Of a stretch of 64,000 nucleotides of DNA, positions 8,975 through 17,744 are shown piece after piece. Location of the stretch: NCBI RefSeq assembly GCF_014698845.1, contig NZ_JACJTV010000002.1, positions 351,795 through 415,794 on the forward strand, read 5' to 3'. Numbering within the stretch: position 1 is the stretch's first letter; the number at the start of each line of letters is the position of its first letter. Both the position numbers and the translations under genes were made by a program. This DNA is from Coleofasciculus sp. FACHB-1120. Its GTDB lineage: Bacteria > Cyanobacteriota > Cyanobacteriia > Cyanobacteriales > FACHB-T130. A model generated the notes under the pieces. That model saw only the letters and a program-made list of their open reading frames with translations, ran no database searches and was not told the origin of the DNA.

Positions 8975-10249
8975 GTGAAGGTTTTGGTTGTTGGCAATGG
9001 GGCACGCGAACACGCCCTGGTATGGAAACTGCTGCAATCTCAACGCATTCGGCAGATAGTCTGTGTTCCTGGAAACGGCGGCACAGCTTCTCTGGAGCGT
9101 TGTCAGAATCTCCCCTTAAGTGTTGATGATTTTGAGGGGATAGCACGATTTGCCCAAGTGAATAACATCTCGCTGGTGGTCGTTGGACCTGAAGTCCCTC
9201 TGGCTTTAGGAATCGTAGATTACTTGCAACGCCAAAATCTCAAAGTGTTTGGTCCCACCAAAGCGGGAGCGCAAATTGAGGCGAGTAAGTCTTGGGCAAA
9301 GGATTTGATGCGGGAAGCGGGTATCCCAGCCGCCAGATCGGAGGTTTTTACTGAGCCAGAGGCGGCAAAAGCTTATGTAGCAGCGCAAGGGGCACCCATT
9401 GTTGTCAAAGCTGATGGGTTGGCAGCCGGTAAGGGAGTTACGGTAGCGGCAACGGTGGAAGAGGCATACTCTGCGATCGCAGATTTATTCTCCAGTCGAG
9501 TCAAGACTGTAGTGATTGAAGAATATTTAGCGGGTCAGGAAGTCTCGGTTTTGGCGTTGTCGGATGGCTTGACAGTTCGCCAGTTGTTACCGGCTCAAGA
9601 TCATAAACGCATCGGTGAAGGCGATACAGGGGCAAATACAGGCGGAATGGGAGCCTATTGCCCTGCTCCTATCTTGACACCTGCCTTAAGTGCGCGAGTT
9701 CAGCAAGAAATTCTGGAGCCGACTGTTGCTGCTTTAAAGGCGAGGGGCATCGACTACCGGGGTGTCCTTTACGCTGGATTAATGATTACTCCCCAAGGCG
9801 ATCCGAAAGTTTTGGAATTTAACTGTCGCTTCGGCGATCCGGAAACGCAGGCGATCTTGCCTTTACTCGAAACCCCTCTAGAAGACTTACTGGTTGCCTG
9901 CGTTGGACAAAAACTCGCCCAACAGCCTCCTATTGCCTGGAAATCAGGCGCTTCCGCCTGTGTCGTTGTAGCGGCGGGGGGTTATCCAGAAAGCTTTAAA
10001 AAGGGTCATGTCATTACTGGCATTGAGCAAGCCGAGACAGCAGGAGCGCATGTGTTTCATGCGGGCACTCAGAAGAAGCAGCAACAAGTGGTAACAGAAG
10101 GCGGTCGGGTGTTGGGAGTTACTGCGATTGGAGAGGATTTTGATGCAGCGCTCGCTCAAGCCTACACGGCGATTAATTGCATTGAGTTTGAGGGGATGTA
10201 CTACCGACGGGATATTGGTTATCGTGTCCGCACGGCAGGGAAACTTTAG
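8975..10249 (+). CDS. purD: Phosphoribosylamine-glycine ligase (GAR synthetase)
   Basis: 424-aa ATP-grasp enzyme of purine synthesis. It joins 5-phosphoribosylamine and glycine with ATP. It shows the N-terminal VLVVGNGAREHALVWKL, the grasp-domain motif PIVVKADGLAAGKGV, the PurD signature GEGDTGANTGGMGAYCPAP, and the metal-binding VLEFNCRFGDPETQ. Length fits the family. The start is a GTG at 8975 with a GAGG about 8 nt upstream. It is followed by a 90-bp inverted-repeat element and then nblS. Confidence 0.97.
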   Translation: MKVLVVGNGAREHALVWKLLQSQRIRQIVCVPGNGGTASLERCQNLPLSVDDFEGIARFAQVNNISLVVVGPEVPLALGIVDYLQRQNLKVFGPTKAGAQIEASKSWAKDLMREAGIPAARSEVFTEPEAAKAYVAAQGAPIVVKADGLAAGKGVTVAATVEEAYSAIADLFSSRVKTVVIEEYLAGQEVSVLALSDGLTVRQLLPAQDHKRIGEGDTGANTGGMGAYCPAPILTPALSARVQQEILEPTVAALKARGIDYRGVLYAGLMITPQGDPKVLEFNCRFGDPETQAILPLLETPLEDLLVACVGQKLAQQPPIAWKSGASACVVVAAGGYPESFKKGHVITGIEQAETAGAHVFHAGTQKKQQQVVTEGGRVLGVTAIGEDFDAALAQAYTAINCIEFEGMYYRRDIGYRVRTAGKL

Positions 10250-10255
10250 CGTTTA

Positions 10256-10345
10256 ACGTCATGTGCAACTAAAACCCAATCGCTCCTTAGTTTTCAGAGC
10301 ATTTGTCGTCTACGCTACAGAGTTTTGGAAAGTTGCACATCACGT
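10256..10345. repeat. 90-bp inverted-repeat element after purD
   Basis: ACGTCATGTGCAACT (10256-10270) and AGTTGCACATCACGT (10331-10345) are inverted copies with one mismatch. The element starts 6 bp after the purD stop. There is no coding capacity. It could act as a transcription end or be a small MITE. The remaining ~190 bp up to nblS shows only a GTTCC/GGAAC palindrome near 10407-10420. Confidence 0.6.
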
Positions 10346-10537
10346 AAATCTTTAAATTTCTTCAAAATCTTAATCGAGCTGCATCCAAAGATACATGAGA
10401 GTTCCAAGGGGAACATGAGAAAATAAAAGTAGATAATATAGTTGAGAAACGTTCAAAAATCCACCTCTCCTTGGTAAGAATCCTCTACAATTTTTGATAA
10501 ATCTCTCATTTTTACCATTTTTAGTGGCAAATTTACC

Positions 10538-12562
10538 TTGCTGGCTCTACTAAAAACCCTTCGAGAAGTCATTGCCCATTGGTGGTCTGAGTTTACGCTT
10601 CAGACGCGCCTGATGGCGGCTGCTACCTTAGTCGTCTCCTTGGTGATGAGCGGTCTGACCTTCTGGGCAGTGAATACAATTCAGCAGGATGCTCGGCTGA
10701 ATGATACTCGCTTCGGGCGCGACCTAGGTTTGTTGTTGGCGGCGAATGTCGCGCCTCAGATTGCCGAAAACAATCTGACAGAGGTGGCACGCTTTTCTCA
10801 CCGCTTTTACAGCAGCACCTCCAGCGTGCGCTATATGCTCTATGCCGACGACACTGGCAAAATCTACTTTGGAATTCCTTTCTCTGAGTCCGAGGTACAA
10901 AACTCGCTGACGATTCAGCGTCGGATTCAATTGCCAGAAGATTACGCTGATAATTCCGACTTACCAATGGTGCGACAGCACCTAAGTCCGGATGGGGAAG
11001 TTACGGATGTCTTTGTTCCCCTGTCGCACGACGGCAAAAACTTAGGAGTTTTGGCAATTGGAATTAACGCTAATCCGACCGTGGTGGCGTCGTCCCATCT
11101 GACACGAGATGTCACGATTGCCGTATTTATTTCCATCTGGGTGATGGTGATTTTGGGGGCGGTTTTTAATGCCTTAACCATTACTCAGCCAATTAAAGAA
11201 CTTCTCGTCGGGGTCAAGAATATTGCCGCTGGCAACTTTAAGCAACGAGTTGATCTGCCACTCGGAGGAGAACTGGGCGAACTGATTTACAGCTTCAACG
11301 AGATGGCAGAAAGGCTGGAGAGTTATGAAGAGCAAAATATCGAGGAACTGACAGCAGAGAAAGCCAAGCTAGAGACGTTGGTTTCTACAATTGCTGATGG
11401 AGCTGTGCTGATTGACACCAACTTTCAGGTGATCTTAGTCAACCCGACAGCGCGACGAATTTTTGGGTGGGATGGCGTTGATGTAGTGGGATCTAACGCT
11501 CTGCATTGCCTTCCTTCTCCAGTCAACGTGGAGCTAACACGACCCCTGTATCAAATTGCTGCCGGAGAATGCGAAGGGGCAGAGTTTCGGGTGACGCTAT
11601 GCCAACCGACGAACCGCACCGTCCGCATTCTCCTAACGACCGTTCTCGACCAGTACCGGGAAACCATCAAGGGAATTGCGATGACGGTACAGGACATTAC
11701 TCGTGAGGTAGAGCTGAACGAGGCGAAAAGCCACTTTATCAGCAATGTTTCCCACGAATTGAGAACGCCGCTTTTCAATATCAAGTCATTTATTGAAACG
11801 CTCCACGAATACGGCGAAGATTTGACTGAAGAGGAACGTCGGGAATTTTTAGACACTGCGAATCGAGAAACCGACCGCCTGACTCGCTTGGTAAATGACG
11901 TTTTGGATTTATCTAGGCTTGAGTCGCACAAGCGATATCACTTTGAGCCAGTAGAGATTGCCCAACCTGTGGAGCAAACGCTGCGTACTTACCAGCTAAA
12001 TGCCCGCGATAAAGGAATTGAACTCATCCAGGAGATTGAACCGGATTTGCCAGCAGTTTGGGGCAATTATGATTTGTTGCTCCAGGTGTTTGCTAACCTA
12101 GTCGGTAATGGGCTGAAGTTTACTCAGCCGGGTGGAAAGGTGGCAATTCGCGCCTATTTGCTTGAGTTGAGAAATGAGAAGAGTCGGGATGCAGTCTCCC
12201 CGTCCGAAGCAGAGGAACACGGAAGAATTCCTGCAACTGCCAATCCCAAATTAGTCCGGATTGAAATTTCGGATACGGGAATTGGCATCGATACAGAAGA
12301 CCAAGCGGCAATCTTCGATCGTTTCTTCCGAGTGGAAAACCGAGTTCATACCCTTGAAGGGACGGGTTTGGGTCTATCCATTGTTAGAAATATCATTGAG
12401 AAGCATCACACCAGGGTTCACTTGGTTAGCGAGGTCGGAGTGGGTACGACTTTCTGGTTTGATTTGACGGTTTTTCAAGAAGCAGCACCCGTTGAGGAGT
12501 TGCCTCTAAAAGAAGCAAAAGAAGCTTCAGAAACCAGTTCGGTTACGGCTAAGGTTGTCTAG
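10538..12562 (+). CDS. nblS: Sensor histidine kinase NblS (Hik33/DspA)
   Basis: 674-aa membrane sensor kinase. Order: TM about 27-47, periplasmic domain about 50-190, TM about 192-212, HAMP about 215-268, coiled coil, PAS about 280-395, HisKA with HELRTP (phospho-accepting His about residue 406), and HATPase with the GTGLGLSIV G-box. The beginning LTLQTRLMAAATLVVSL-like segment and NTIQQDARLNDTRFGRDLG are characteristic of NblS, the essential cyanobacterial kinase controlling high-light, nutrient and phycobilisome-degradation responses with RpaB. The start is a TTG at 10538 (LALLKTLRE). No better in-frame ATG is near, and the family N-terminus fits. A spacer with many charged residues (about 548-565) interrupts the ATPase domain. 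Confidence 0.9.
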   Translation: MLALLKTLREVIAHWWSEFTLQTRLMAAATLVVSLVMSGLTFWAVNTIQQDARLNDTRFGRDLGLLLAANVAPQIAENNLTEVARFSHRFYSSTSSVRYMLYADDTGKIYFGIPFSESEVQNSLTIQRRIQLPEDYADNSDLPMVRQHLSPDGEVTDVFVPLSHDGKNLGVLAIGINANPTVVASSHLTRDVTIAVFISIWVMVILGAVFNALTITQPIKELLVGVKNIAAGNFKQRVDLPLGGELGELIYSFNEMAERLESYEEQNIEELTAEKAKLETLVSTIADGAVLIDTNFQVILVNPTARRIFGWDGVDVVGSNALHCLPSPVNVELTRPLYQIAAGECEGAEFRVTLCQPTNRTVRILLTTVLDQYRETIKGIAMTVQDITREVELNEAKSHFISNVSHELRTPLFNIKSFIETLHEYGEDLTEEERREFLDTANRETDRLTRLVNDVLDLSRLESHKRYHFEPVEIAQPVEQTLRTYQLNARDKGIELIQEIEPDLPAVWGNYDLLLQVFANLVGNGLKFTQPGGKVAIRAYLLELRNEKSRDAVSPSEAEEHGRIPATANPKLVRIEISDTGIGIDTEDQAAIFDRFFRVENRVHTLEGTGLGLSIVRNIIEKHHTRVHLVSEVGVGTTFWFDLTVFQEAAPVEELPLKEAKEASETSSVTAKVV

Positions 12563-12564
12563 AT

Positions 12565-12933
12565 TTATTTTCTCGCATAGAAAGCGATCGCTAAACTGAC
12601 GACGATTAGACCGCATAGCAGCAGTAAAGGTTGGTTTCGTTGGCACCAAAGCTGAAGCGAGTGACGCCAGCCGAGACTGTAGCGAGTGGCAGTTATCTGC
12701 TGAGATTCTTGAGAGCGATCGCTATACATCGTACATTCCTTGGCGTAAGGACGCTTGGAAAAGGTACAGGTATCATCTTCGTGGTAAGTGCAGGTATTGC
12801 ACAGAAATTCCTCCCCCGTTGCTCGATGTAGGGGAATGCCAGGATGACCGTAGGCTTTTAGCTCGGTTCGGCAATAAGGACAGGTCGTTACCTGGGCATT
12901 GACGGGTTGATGGCACTTAGGACAGTTCGGCAT
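12565..12933 (-). CDS. Zinc-ribbon membrane protein, hypothetical
   Basis: 122-aa protein starting with a zinc ribbon (MPNCPKCHQPVNAQVTTCPYC), then a second cysteine set (CNTCTYHEDDTCTF and KECTMY). It ends in one transmembrane helix (about 98-118) and a short basic tail, so it is probably C-tail anchored. The ATG at 12933 is preferred to an upstream GTG because the first CxxC follows directly. It converges with nblS, with stop codons only 2 bp apart. It is conserved-looking, but the function is unknown to me. Confidence 0.8.
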   Translation of the reverse strand: MPNCPKCHQPVNAQVTTCPYCRTELKAYGHPGIPLHRATGEEFLCNTCTYHEDDTCTFSKRPYAKECTMYSDRSQESQQITATRYSLGWRHSLQLWCQRNQPLLLLCGLIVVSLAIAFYARK

Positions 12934-13007
12934 GGATAGCAGCACGGTAATTCTGGGCCTGTATCCGGTCTAGCAAGTCGCAATCTAGAAAGACCTCTAG
13001 ATCCAGT

Positions 13008-13316
13008 TTAAGCCTGGGGAAACTTTCGGATTTGATATTCTGCTAACTGAACGATGGGGAAAGCCTCTCCCATCGCTTGGACAAACTGCCGCTCGATTTC
13101 TTCCAGGCTTTCTGGTGGAACAGACTTCCACTGTTCCCGCGTCGCCCAGCGAATGACTAAAATAACCTCTGTTGGGTCGTTCGGGTTGAGCCAGACTTCT
13201 TTACCCAAAAAACCCGGACATCTGGCGAGGAAAGCCGTCCAGATTTCGCCATCCTTCTGAATGTATTTTTCCCGCAGTTCGGGGGCGACTCTTACCTGAA
13301 GCCACTCAATGACCAT
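13008..13316 (-). CDS. Small conserved protein, TIGR03792-like (dimeric alpha-beta barrel)
   Basis: 102-aa protein MVIEWLQVRVAPELREKYIQ... with WLNPNDPTEVILVIRWATR and a C-terminal QLAEYQIRKF. This is the pattern of the cyanobacterial TIGR03792 family, which resembles antibiotic-biosynthesis-monooxygenase/[14 protein letters not shown] dimeric barrels. No cofactor residues are evident and no reaction is known. The ATG at 13316 is used; the frame is open further upstream but without family-like sequence. Confidence 0.75.
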   Translation of the reverse strand: MVIEWLQVRVAPELREKYIQKDGEIWTAFLARCPGFLGKEVWLNPNDPTEVILVIRWATREQWKSVPPESLEEIERQFVQAMGEAFPIVQLAEYQIRKFPQA

Positions 13317-13533
13317 GAGCTGGAGTATAAGCTGCTTTGAAGCTGTAAATAGACTCTTCAATCATCCATCAGACAGATTGATTTTGCCACAAGCAACGTC
13401 TGGAAGATGGGCGGCAGTTGTTGAGAGAATGTCACAAAATAGAACTGTAGGTGAAAAATCGGTAAGATTTTAGCACCGCTTTATGATACGTGTTTAGCCG
13501 CTCAAAGTCGCGGCGGAGTGACAGGAAGGGAAA

Positions 13534-13857
13534 ATGGATAATAACAACTGGCTTAAGCAGCTACTAATGATGGGTGTGGGGACTACGTCTTTAGTAGCGG
13601 ACAAAATCCGCGAAGTGAGCGATGAATGGGTCAAGGAAGGCAAGATCAACCCCGATCAAGCTAAGGGGATGGTGGATGATTTGATGCAGCAGCTCAAGTC
13701 AGATCAGGGGAACTTGGAGATCCAGATGCAACGGCAAATGCGGAATATGTTGCAGGATCTGGGGGTTCCTCGCCAGTCGGAAATGGATGAACTGCGGGGA
13801 CGCATCGACCGCCTGGAACGTCAGGTGCGTGACATGGAAAATAAGCTCTGGCGGTAA
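13534..13857 (+). CDS. Phasin-like coiled-coil protein
   Basis: 107-aa hydrophilic helical protein. It has a conserved MGVGTTSLVADKIREVSDEWV start, a Lys/Asp-rich middle, and a C-terminal heptad coiled coil (ELRGRIDRLERQVRDMENK). This is how cyanobacterial genomes label phasin family proteins, by similarity to polyhydroxyalkanoate-granule proteins. No PHA genes are in the window, so a granule role is not supported here. The ATG at 13534 has GGAAGGG upstream. The gap to the FKBP gene contains the direct/inverted motif TTTTAGATTTTGGAT common in intergenic repeats. Confidence 0.72.
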   Translation: MDNNNWLKQLLMMGVGTTSLVADKIREVSDEWVKEGKINPDQAKGMVDDLMQQLKSDQGNLEIQMQRQMRNMLQDLGVPRQSEMDELRGRIDRLERQVRDMENKLWR

Positions 13858-13992
13858 GTAAAGCTGATAGGATTGAGAATCTAGTTAGGCAATCAATTTT
13901 AGATTTTGGATGGGGAATTTTGGATGGAATCGAAAATTCTCTCAATCTAAAATCTAAAGTTTTGAGGTCTTAGAGGTACGGAGAATGGATGC

Positions 13993-14556
13993 ATGAGAGA
14001 AATTCTAATCAGCGTTGGGGTAATGTTTACCTGTGTGGTACTCCTGATTTTTGCTCAAGTTACCAGCAGCAATCAAGGAGATGCAAAAGCAGCTGAACTA
14101 ACCAAAACTGAAACCGCAGTTGTTGCAAAAACTCCCAGTAACGATCCTACTGCTGATATTACAAGGCTTATAACGATGAATACCAACCCAGGAAGTGATG
14201 AAACTGCCAGTGGCGAAGTGAAGACTACGCCTTCTGGTCTTAAGTACACTGAGTTAAAGGAAGGCGAAGGGGCAACTCCTAAAACAGGTCAAACGGTGGT
14301 AGTGCATTACACCGGCACTCTAGAGGATGGCACGAAGTTTGATAGTTCGCGCGATCGCAATCAACCCTTCCAGTTCAAACTCGGCGTTGGACAAGTCATC
14401 AAAGGCTGGGACGAAGGACTCAGCACCATGAAAGTCGGCGGACGCCGCCAGTTAATTATCCCTCCTGACTTGGGATATGGCGCTCGTGGTGCGGGTGGAG
14501 TCATTCCTCCCAACGCGACTCTAATTTTCGACGTAGAACTGTTGAAAATTAGCTAA
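13993..14556 (+). CDS. FKBP-type peptidyl-prolyl cis-trans isomerase
   Basis: 187-aa protein with an N-terminal signal/anchor (about residues 4-22), a Thr/Ala-rich linker to about 75, and one FKBP domain to the end. Core motifs are [38 protein letters not shown] and [13 protein letters not shown]. It catalyses prolyl isomerisation, probably in the periplasm or thylakoid lumen. Its stop codon TAA (14554-14556) lies within the 6-bp target duplication of an IS982 insertion. Its natural terminator now sits about 1 kb away at 15549. The reading frame itself is intact. Confidence 0.95.
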   Translation: MREILISVGVMFTCVVLLIFAQVTSSNQGDAKAAELTKTETAVVAKTPSNDPTADITRLITMNTNPGSDETASGEVKTTPSGLKYTELKEGEGATPKTGQTVVVHYTGTLEDGTKFDSSRDRNQPFQFKLGVGQVIKGWDEGLSTMKVGGRRQLIIPPDLGYGARGAGGVIPPNATLIFDVELLKIS

Positions 14557-14559
14557 CTA

Positions 14560-15528
14560 ACGTCAGTTCGGGTTAAGCCGAAGGCAGCAAGTTGTGGTCA
14601 ATGGCAATCGCCGGCTTCTTCGGTTGATGGCAGTAGGCAATCAATCCGCAGAGAATGTTGACTCTTCAGTTGACCGGCGAACGGTGACGAGAATGCTCAA
14701 TCTGAGAAATGTTCTTCAACTGGTCAATCACCGATTCAATGATGGCTCGTCGCCGCAGGAGCAGCTTATCAGCCAAGCTCATCAAGCGGTTTTTCATGTT
14801 CCGTTTGAGCTTGGTCACCAGGTGAATGCCCCAGTCTTGCCATAGCTGAAGGGCGAGTTTTTGGGAGATATAACCCCGGTCACCAAACACCTTACCCTCA
14901 TAGCTGTTGCAGCAATTGGGGGACAGGCTGACGGTCATCCACATTGCCCGGAGTGAGGATCGCATTTAGCAACTCCCCATGCTCGTTGACCACTAGGTGC
15001 AGCTTAAACCCAAAGAACCAGTCCACCGACGTTTTGCCTCTTGCGGCTAGGGCCTTGAACACTTTGTGGGAGGCGATGCGACGGTTGTGGCAGACCTTGA
15101 TGCTGGTCGAATCGATAAAGCTGATGCCTGTACAGTTGCCTTCTTCAGTGGCGCAGGTAGGCGCACAGTGGAATCAGGGTGGAGGGCATCCATTCCACGA
15201 AGCGTTGGTAGCTGACTAATTGAGGAAAGGCGTTGCGCCAGTAACGACAGACTAACTGGGTATAGAACCACTTGAAGTTACGATACGCCGATTGATGGAA
15301 GGCAATCAAGATGGTCATGATCTCGCTTAAGCTGAGGCTGCGGGAGCGGGAACGACGCTGTAACCCTTCCCCCAATAGGCGTTGCCGCCAGAGCGGTTCA
15401 AACCATCGGCAAAAATCATCGACATGGCAAAACAAGGCTTCTAGACTAAGCATAGGGTGGTCAGATGTGTTGAGAATTAGGTACTTTCAACTGTATCTGT
15501 TCCACCCTTCCTTATCCCGAACTCACGT
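14560..15528. mobile_element. Degenerate IS982-family insertion sequence
   Basis: 969-bp unit. The ends are inverted repeats: ACGTCAGTTCGGGTTAAG at 14560 and CTTATCCCGAACTCACGT at 15511-15528 (two mismatches). Direct repeats TAACTA flank it (14554-14559 and 15529-15534). The internal transposase is on the minus strand and broken. It sits between the FKBP stop codon and that gene's terminator. Confidence 0.85.
14573..15453 (-). pseudogene. IS982-family transposase, two frameshifts and an early stop
   Basis: From the ATG at 15453 the protein runs MLSLEALFCHVDDFCRWFEP to CAYLRH, then meets a stop at about 15145. The family sequence resumes in the next frame (GISFIDSTSIKVCHNRRIAS ... NAILTPGNVDDRQPV) and shifts again near 14905 (GKVFGDRGYISQKLALQLWQ). 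It then hits an in-frame TGA at 14666-14668, before the tail VNILCGLIAYCH. The parts together cover a whole IS982 DDE transposase. Two frameshifts plus a stop mean it cannot be active; IS982 elements are not known to use programmed frameshifting. Confidence 0.88.
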
Positions 15529-15548
15529 TAACTAAATCCTCAGTTTTT

Positions 15549-15585
15549 AGAACCCCGATTTCTCCAAGAAATCGGGGTTCTTTTT
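15549..15585 (+). terminator. Strong Rho-independent terminator (displaced FKBP terminator)
   Basis: Perfect 15-bp stem (15549-15563 with 15567-15581, arms beginning AGAACCCCGATTTCT) around a 3-nt loop, followed by T4. Removing the IS and one TAACTA copy puts it about 20 bp after the FKBP stop, so it is the original FKBP terminator. Confidence 0.92.
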
Positions 15586-15758
15586 AGCATAATCAACAAG
15601 AGTATATGTTGAACTTCTTCTTGGTAGGAGAATATACAATTACTCGCTGGGCAAAAATGTAGTATTTAAACAACCTCCAGCGTAAATTCAGCCAGCATTA
15701 TCAGCATTTACGTGACAAAATTCATTAGGAATGCCAAAAAGTGTGAGGAGAGACCGTC

Positions 15759-17453
15759 TTGAAGCTGTTTCAGACCCCTCTAAAATTTTGCCTCGCAGTG
15801 CTGGTTAACGCTTTAGCGATCGCTAGCATTGCCCAAGCAGCAGAATTTCCAACTGTCTTAGAGGAAACCGTTGATCCCTTCCCCCAGGATACTGATGCTC
15901 TAGTTGGGACAGATGCCGTTTCTCAGGGAACTGAAGAGACTGATGCGATGGATCAAGTCAGCAATGTGTCGCAGTTGCGAGATGTAGAACCGACGGATTG
16001 GGCGTATGAAGCACTGCGATCGCTTGTTGAACGTTATGGCTGTATTGCAGGATATCCGAATGGCACCTTTCGTGGCAATCGGGCGCTGAGTCGTTATGAA
16101 TTTGCGGCTGGGTTAAATACCTGCTTGCAGCAAATTGAGAAATTGATTGCTGCTAGTTCAGCAGATTTTGTCACCAAAGACGATTTAGGAACCTTACAAC
16201 GGCTGATTGATGAATTTGGAACGGAATTGACGGCGCTGCGGGGTCGAGTGGATACTTTGGAAGCTCGGACAACCCAACTGGAAGCTCACCAATTTTCTAC
16301 AACCACTAAATTAGGCGGTGAGGTGATCACCTATGCAGGTGATGCTTTTGGTGAGAATGCTAGCGATGTAAATAACGCTACTCTCGGTCATCGGACTCGC
16401 ATTGATTTTAATACTAGCTTCACTGGAAAAGACCGTTTAAGAACTCGTTTTCAAATCACTAACTTAAGACAGTTTGACACTGGGGCAACATTTGGTGGAG
16501 GACCAGATCCAGGCTTAACAGGTGAAACTCGGTTTACTCCCAGTAGCGTATCTCAAAATAATGAAGCCAGAATTAGCCAGTTAGAGTATCGCTTTCCAGT
16601 TGGAGACAAACTCACAATTTATATTGAAGCAGGTTCCATCGATCCATCCTACACAACGGATACAGTTAGTCCTTTTATCGATACCTCTACGGGGGCAATA
16701 TCTAATTTTGGTCAAGTCAATCCTGTATATTTTCCGCTAGGAAATCGAGCGGGGATTGCGACAAATTATGCCCTTAGCGAAGCCCTCAGTTTAGATTTTG
16801 GTTACTTTGGTGAAGACGCCCCTAACGGCCCTAGTAACCCAGGCAGAGATTCAGGTATATTTAATGGTGGTTACAGTGCTTTTGCCCAGTTGGTTTATAG
16901 TGGCGATCGCTTGAAACTTGGCTTGCTTTATCTGAACTCTTTTTCTCAAGCTTTTGGCGTCGATACTCTCGCAGGTAGCAACGCCGCCAAAGTCATCGAT
17001 CTCACCGATCCTGATGGAAATCCTGTGGTAGGTAACGGTTACGGTGCACAAGTTAATTACCGATTTAGTCCCCGCTTTGAACTCGGTGGCTGGGTGGGTT
17101 ACACTGCCGCCCGCGCTCTTGGTAATATCAAGGGGGATGCCGATGTCTGGAACTATGCGGTGACACTGGCTTTCCCTGATTTGGGCAAAAAGGGAAATTT
17201 AGGTGGCATTGTGTTAGGGATGCAACCGAAGTTAACAGGGACTAGCAATCGTGCTTTAGCAGAGGCGATTGGTTTGCCTCCCGGACAAAGAAGCGATCGC
17301 GATACTGGATATCACATCGAAGCTTTCTACAGATATCAATTAACCGAAAATATTTCGATTACTCCTGGTTTCTTTTGGCTAACAGCACCCAACCATGATG
17401 AGCGGAATCCTGATGCTGTGATTGGTGTGGTGAGAACAAGTTTCGTTTTTTAG
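15759..17453 (+). CDS. SLH-domain outer-membrane porin (iron-uptake porin type)
   Basis: 564-aa protein. Signal peptide about 1-28 (ending AQA), SLH domain about 65-125 (DWAYEALRSLVERYGCIAGYPNGTFRGNRALSRYEFA) that binds pyrotein-modified peptidoglycan, a coiled coil about 130-175, and then a long beta-barrel region with alternating aromatic strands ending in SFVF. The C-terminal Phe is usual for outer-membrane barrels. This is the cyanobacterial SomA/OprB-like family. An iron role is known for some members only. The TTG start at 15761-centred codon (15759) is supported by GAGGAG 8 nt upstream; no nearby ATG fits. Confidence 0.9.
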   Translation: MKLFQTPLKFCLAVLVNALAIASIAQAAEFPTVLEETVDPFPQDTDALVGTDAVSQGTEETDAMDQVSNVSQLRDVEPTDWAYEALRSLVERYGCIAGYPNGTFRGNRALSRYEFAAGLNTCLQQIEKLIAASSADFVTKDDLGTLQRLIDEFGTELTALRGRVDTLEARTTQLEAHQFSTTTKLGGEVITYAGDAFGENASDVNNATLGHRTRIDFNTSFTGKDRLRTRFQITNLRQFDTGATFGGGPDPGLTGETRFTPSSVSQNNEARISQLEYRFPVGDKLTIYIEAGSIDPSYTTDTVSPFIDTSTGAISNFGQVNPVYFPLGNRAGIATNYALSEALSLDFGYFGEDAPNGPSNPGRDSGIFNGGYSAFAQLVYSGDRLKLGLLYLNSFSQAFGVDTLAGSNAAKVIDLTDPDGNPVVGNGYGAQVNYRFSPRFELGGWVGYTAARALGNIKGDADVWNYAVTLAFPDLGKKGNLGGIVLGMQPKLTGTSNRALAEAIGLPPGQRSDRDTGYHIEAFYRYQLTENISITPGFFWLTAPNHDERNPDAVIGVVRTSFVF

Positions 17454-17744
17454 AATTCAACAGACCTAACCCGCTAACTCTCTTCATTCCGAAGGCAGTA
17501 GGGAAGTAATGAAAGACCCTCTCCTGTAAAAAAAAATCTTACTTTTTCCTCTTTTATACGGAGAGGATTAGCCAGAAGTGGAGAGGAGTTCGGGCAAGGT
17601 CAACAAACCCATGTTTTTTATAACTATATCTATTATAAAAATGTAACTTCATGCAAGCAGAATCTCATCCTTAAGATAGTAGGAATCATCCTATCGTTAA
17701 AGAGTTAAATATTAATAATCAAAACGATTAAGGAATTACTAGCC

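Noticed and set aside
10407..10420. GTTCC...GGAAC palindrome upstream of nblS as an operator
   Set aside because: A single short palindrome with no second copy and no known regulator site to compare with.
14573..15453. Programmed frameshift in the IS982 transposase
   Set aside because: There are two frame changes plus an in-frame stop, no slippery heptamer was seen, and the family does not use frameshifting.
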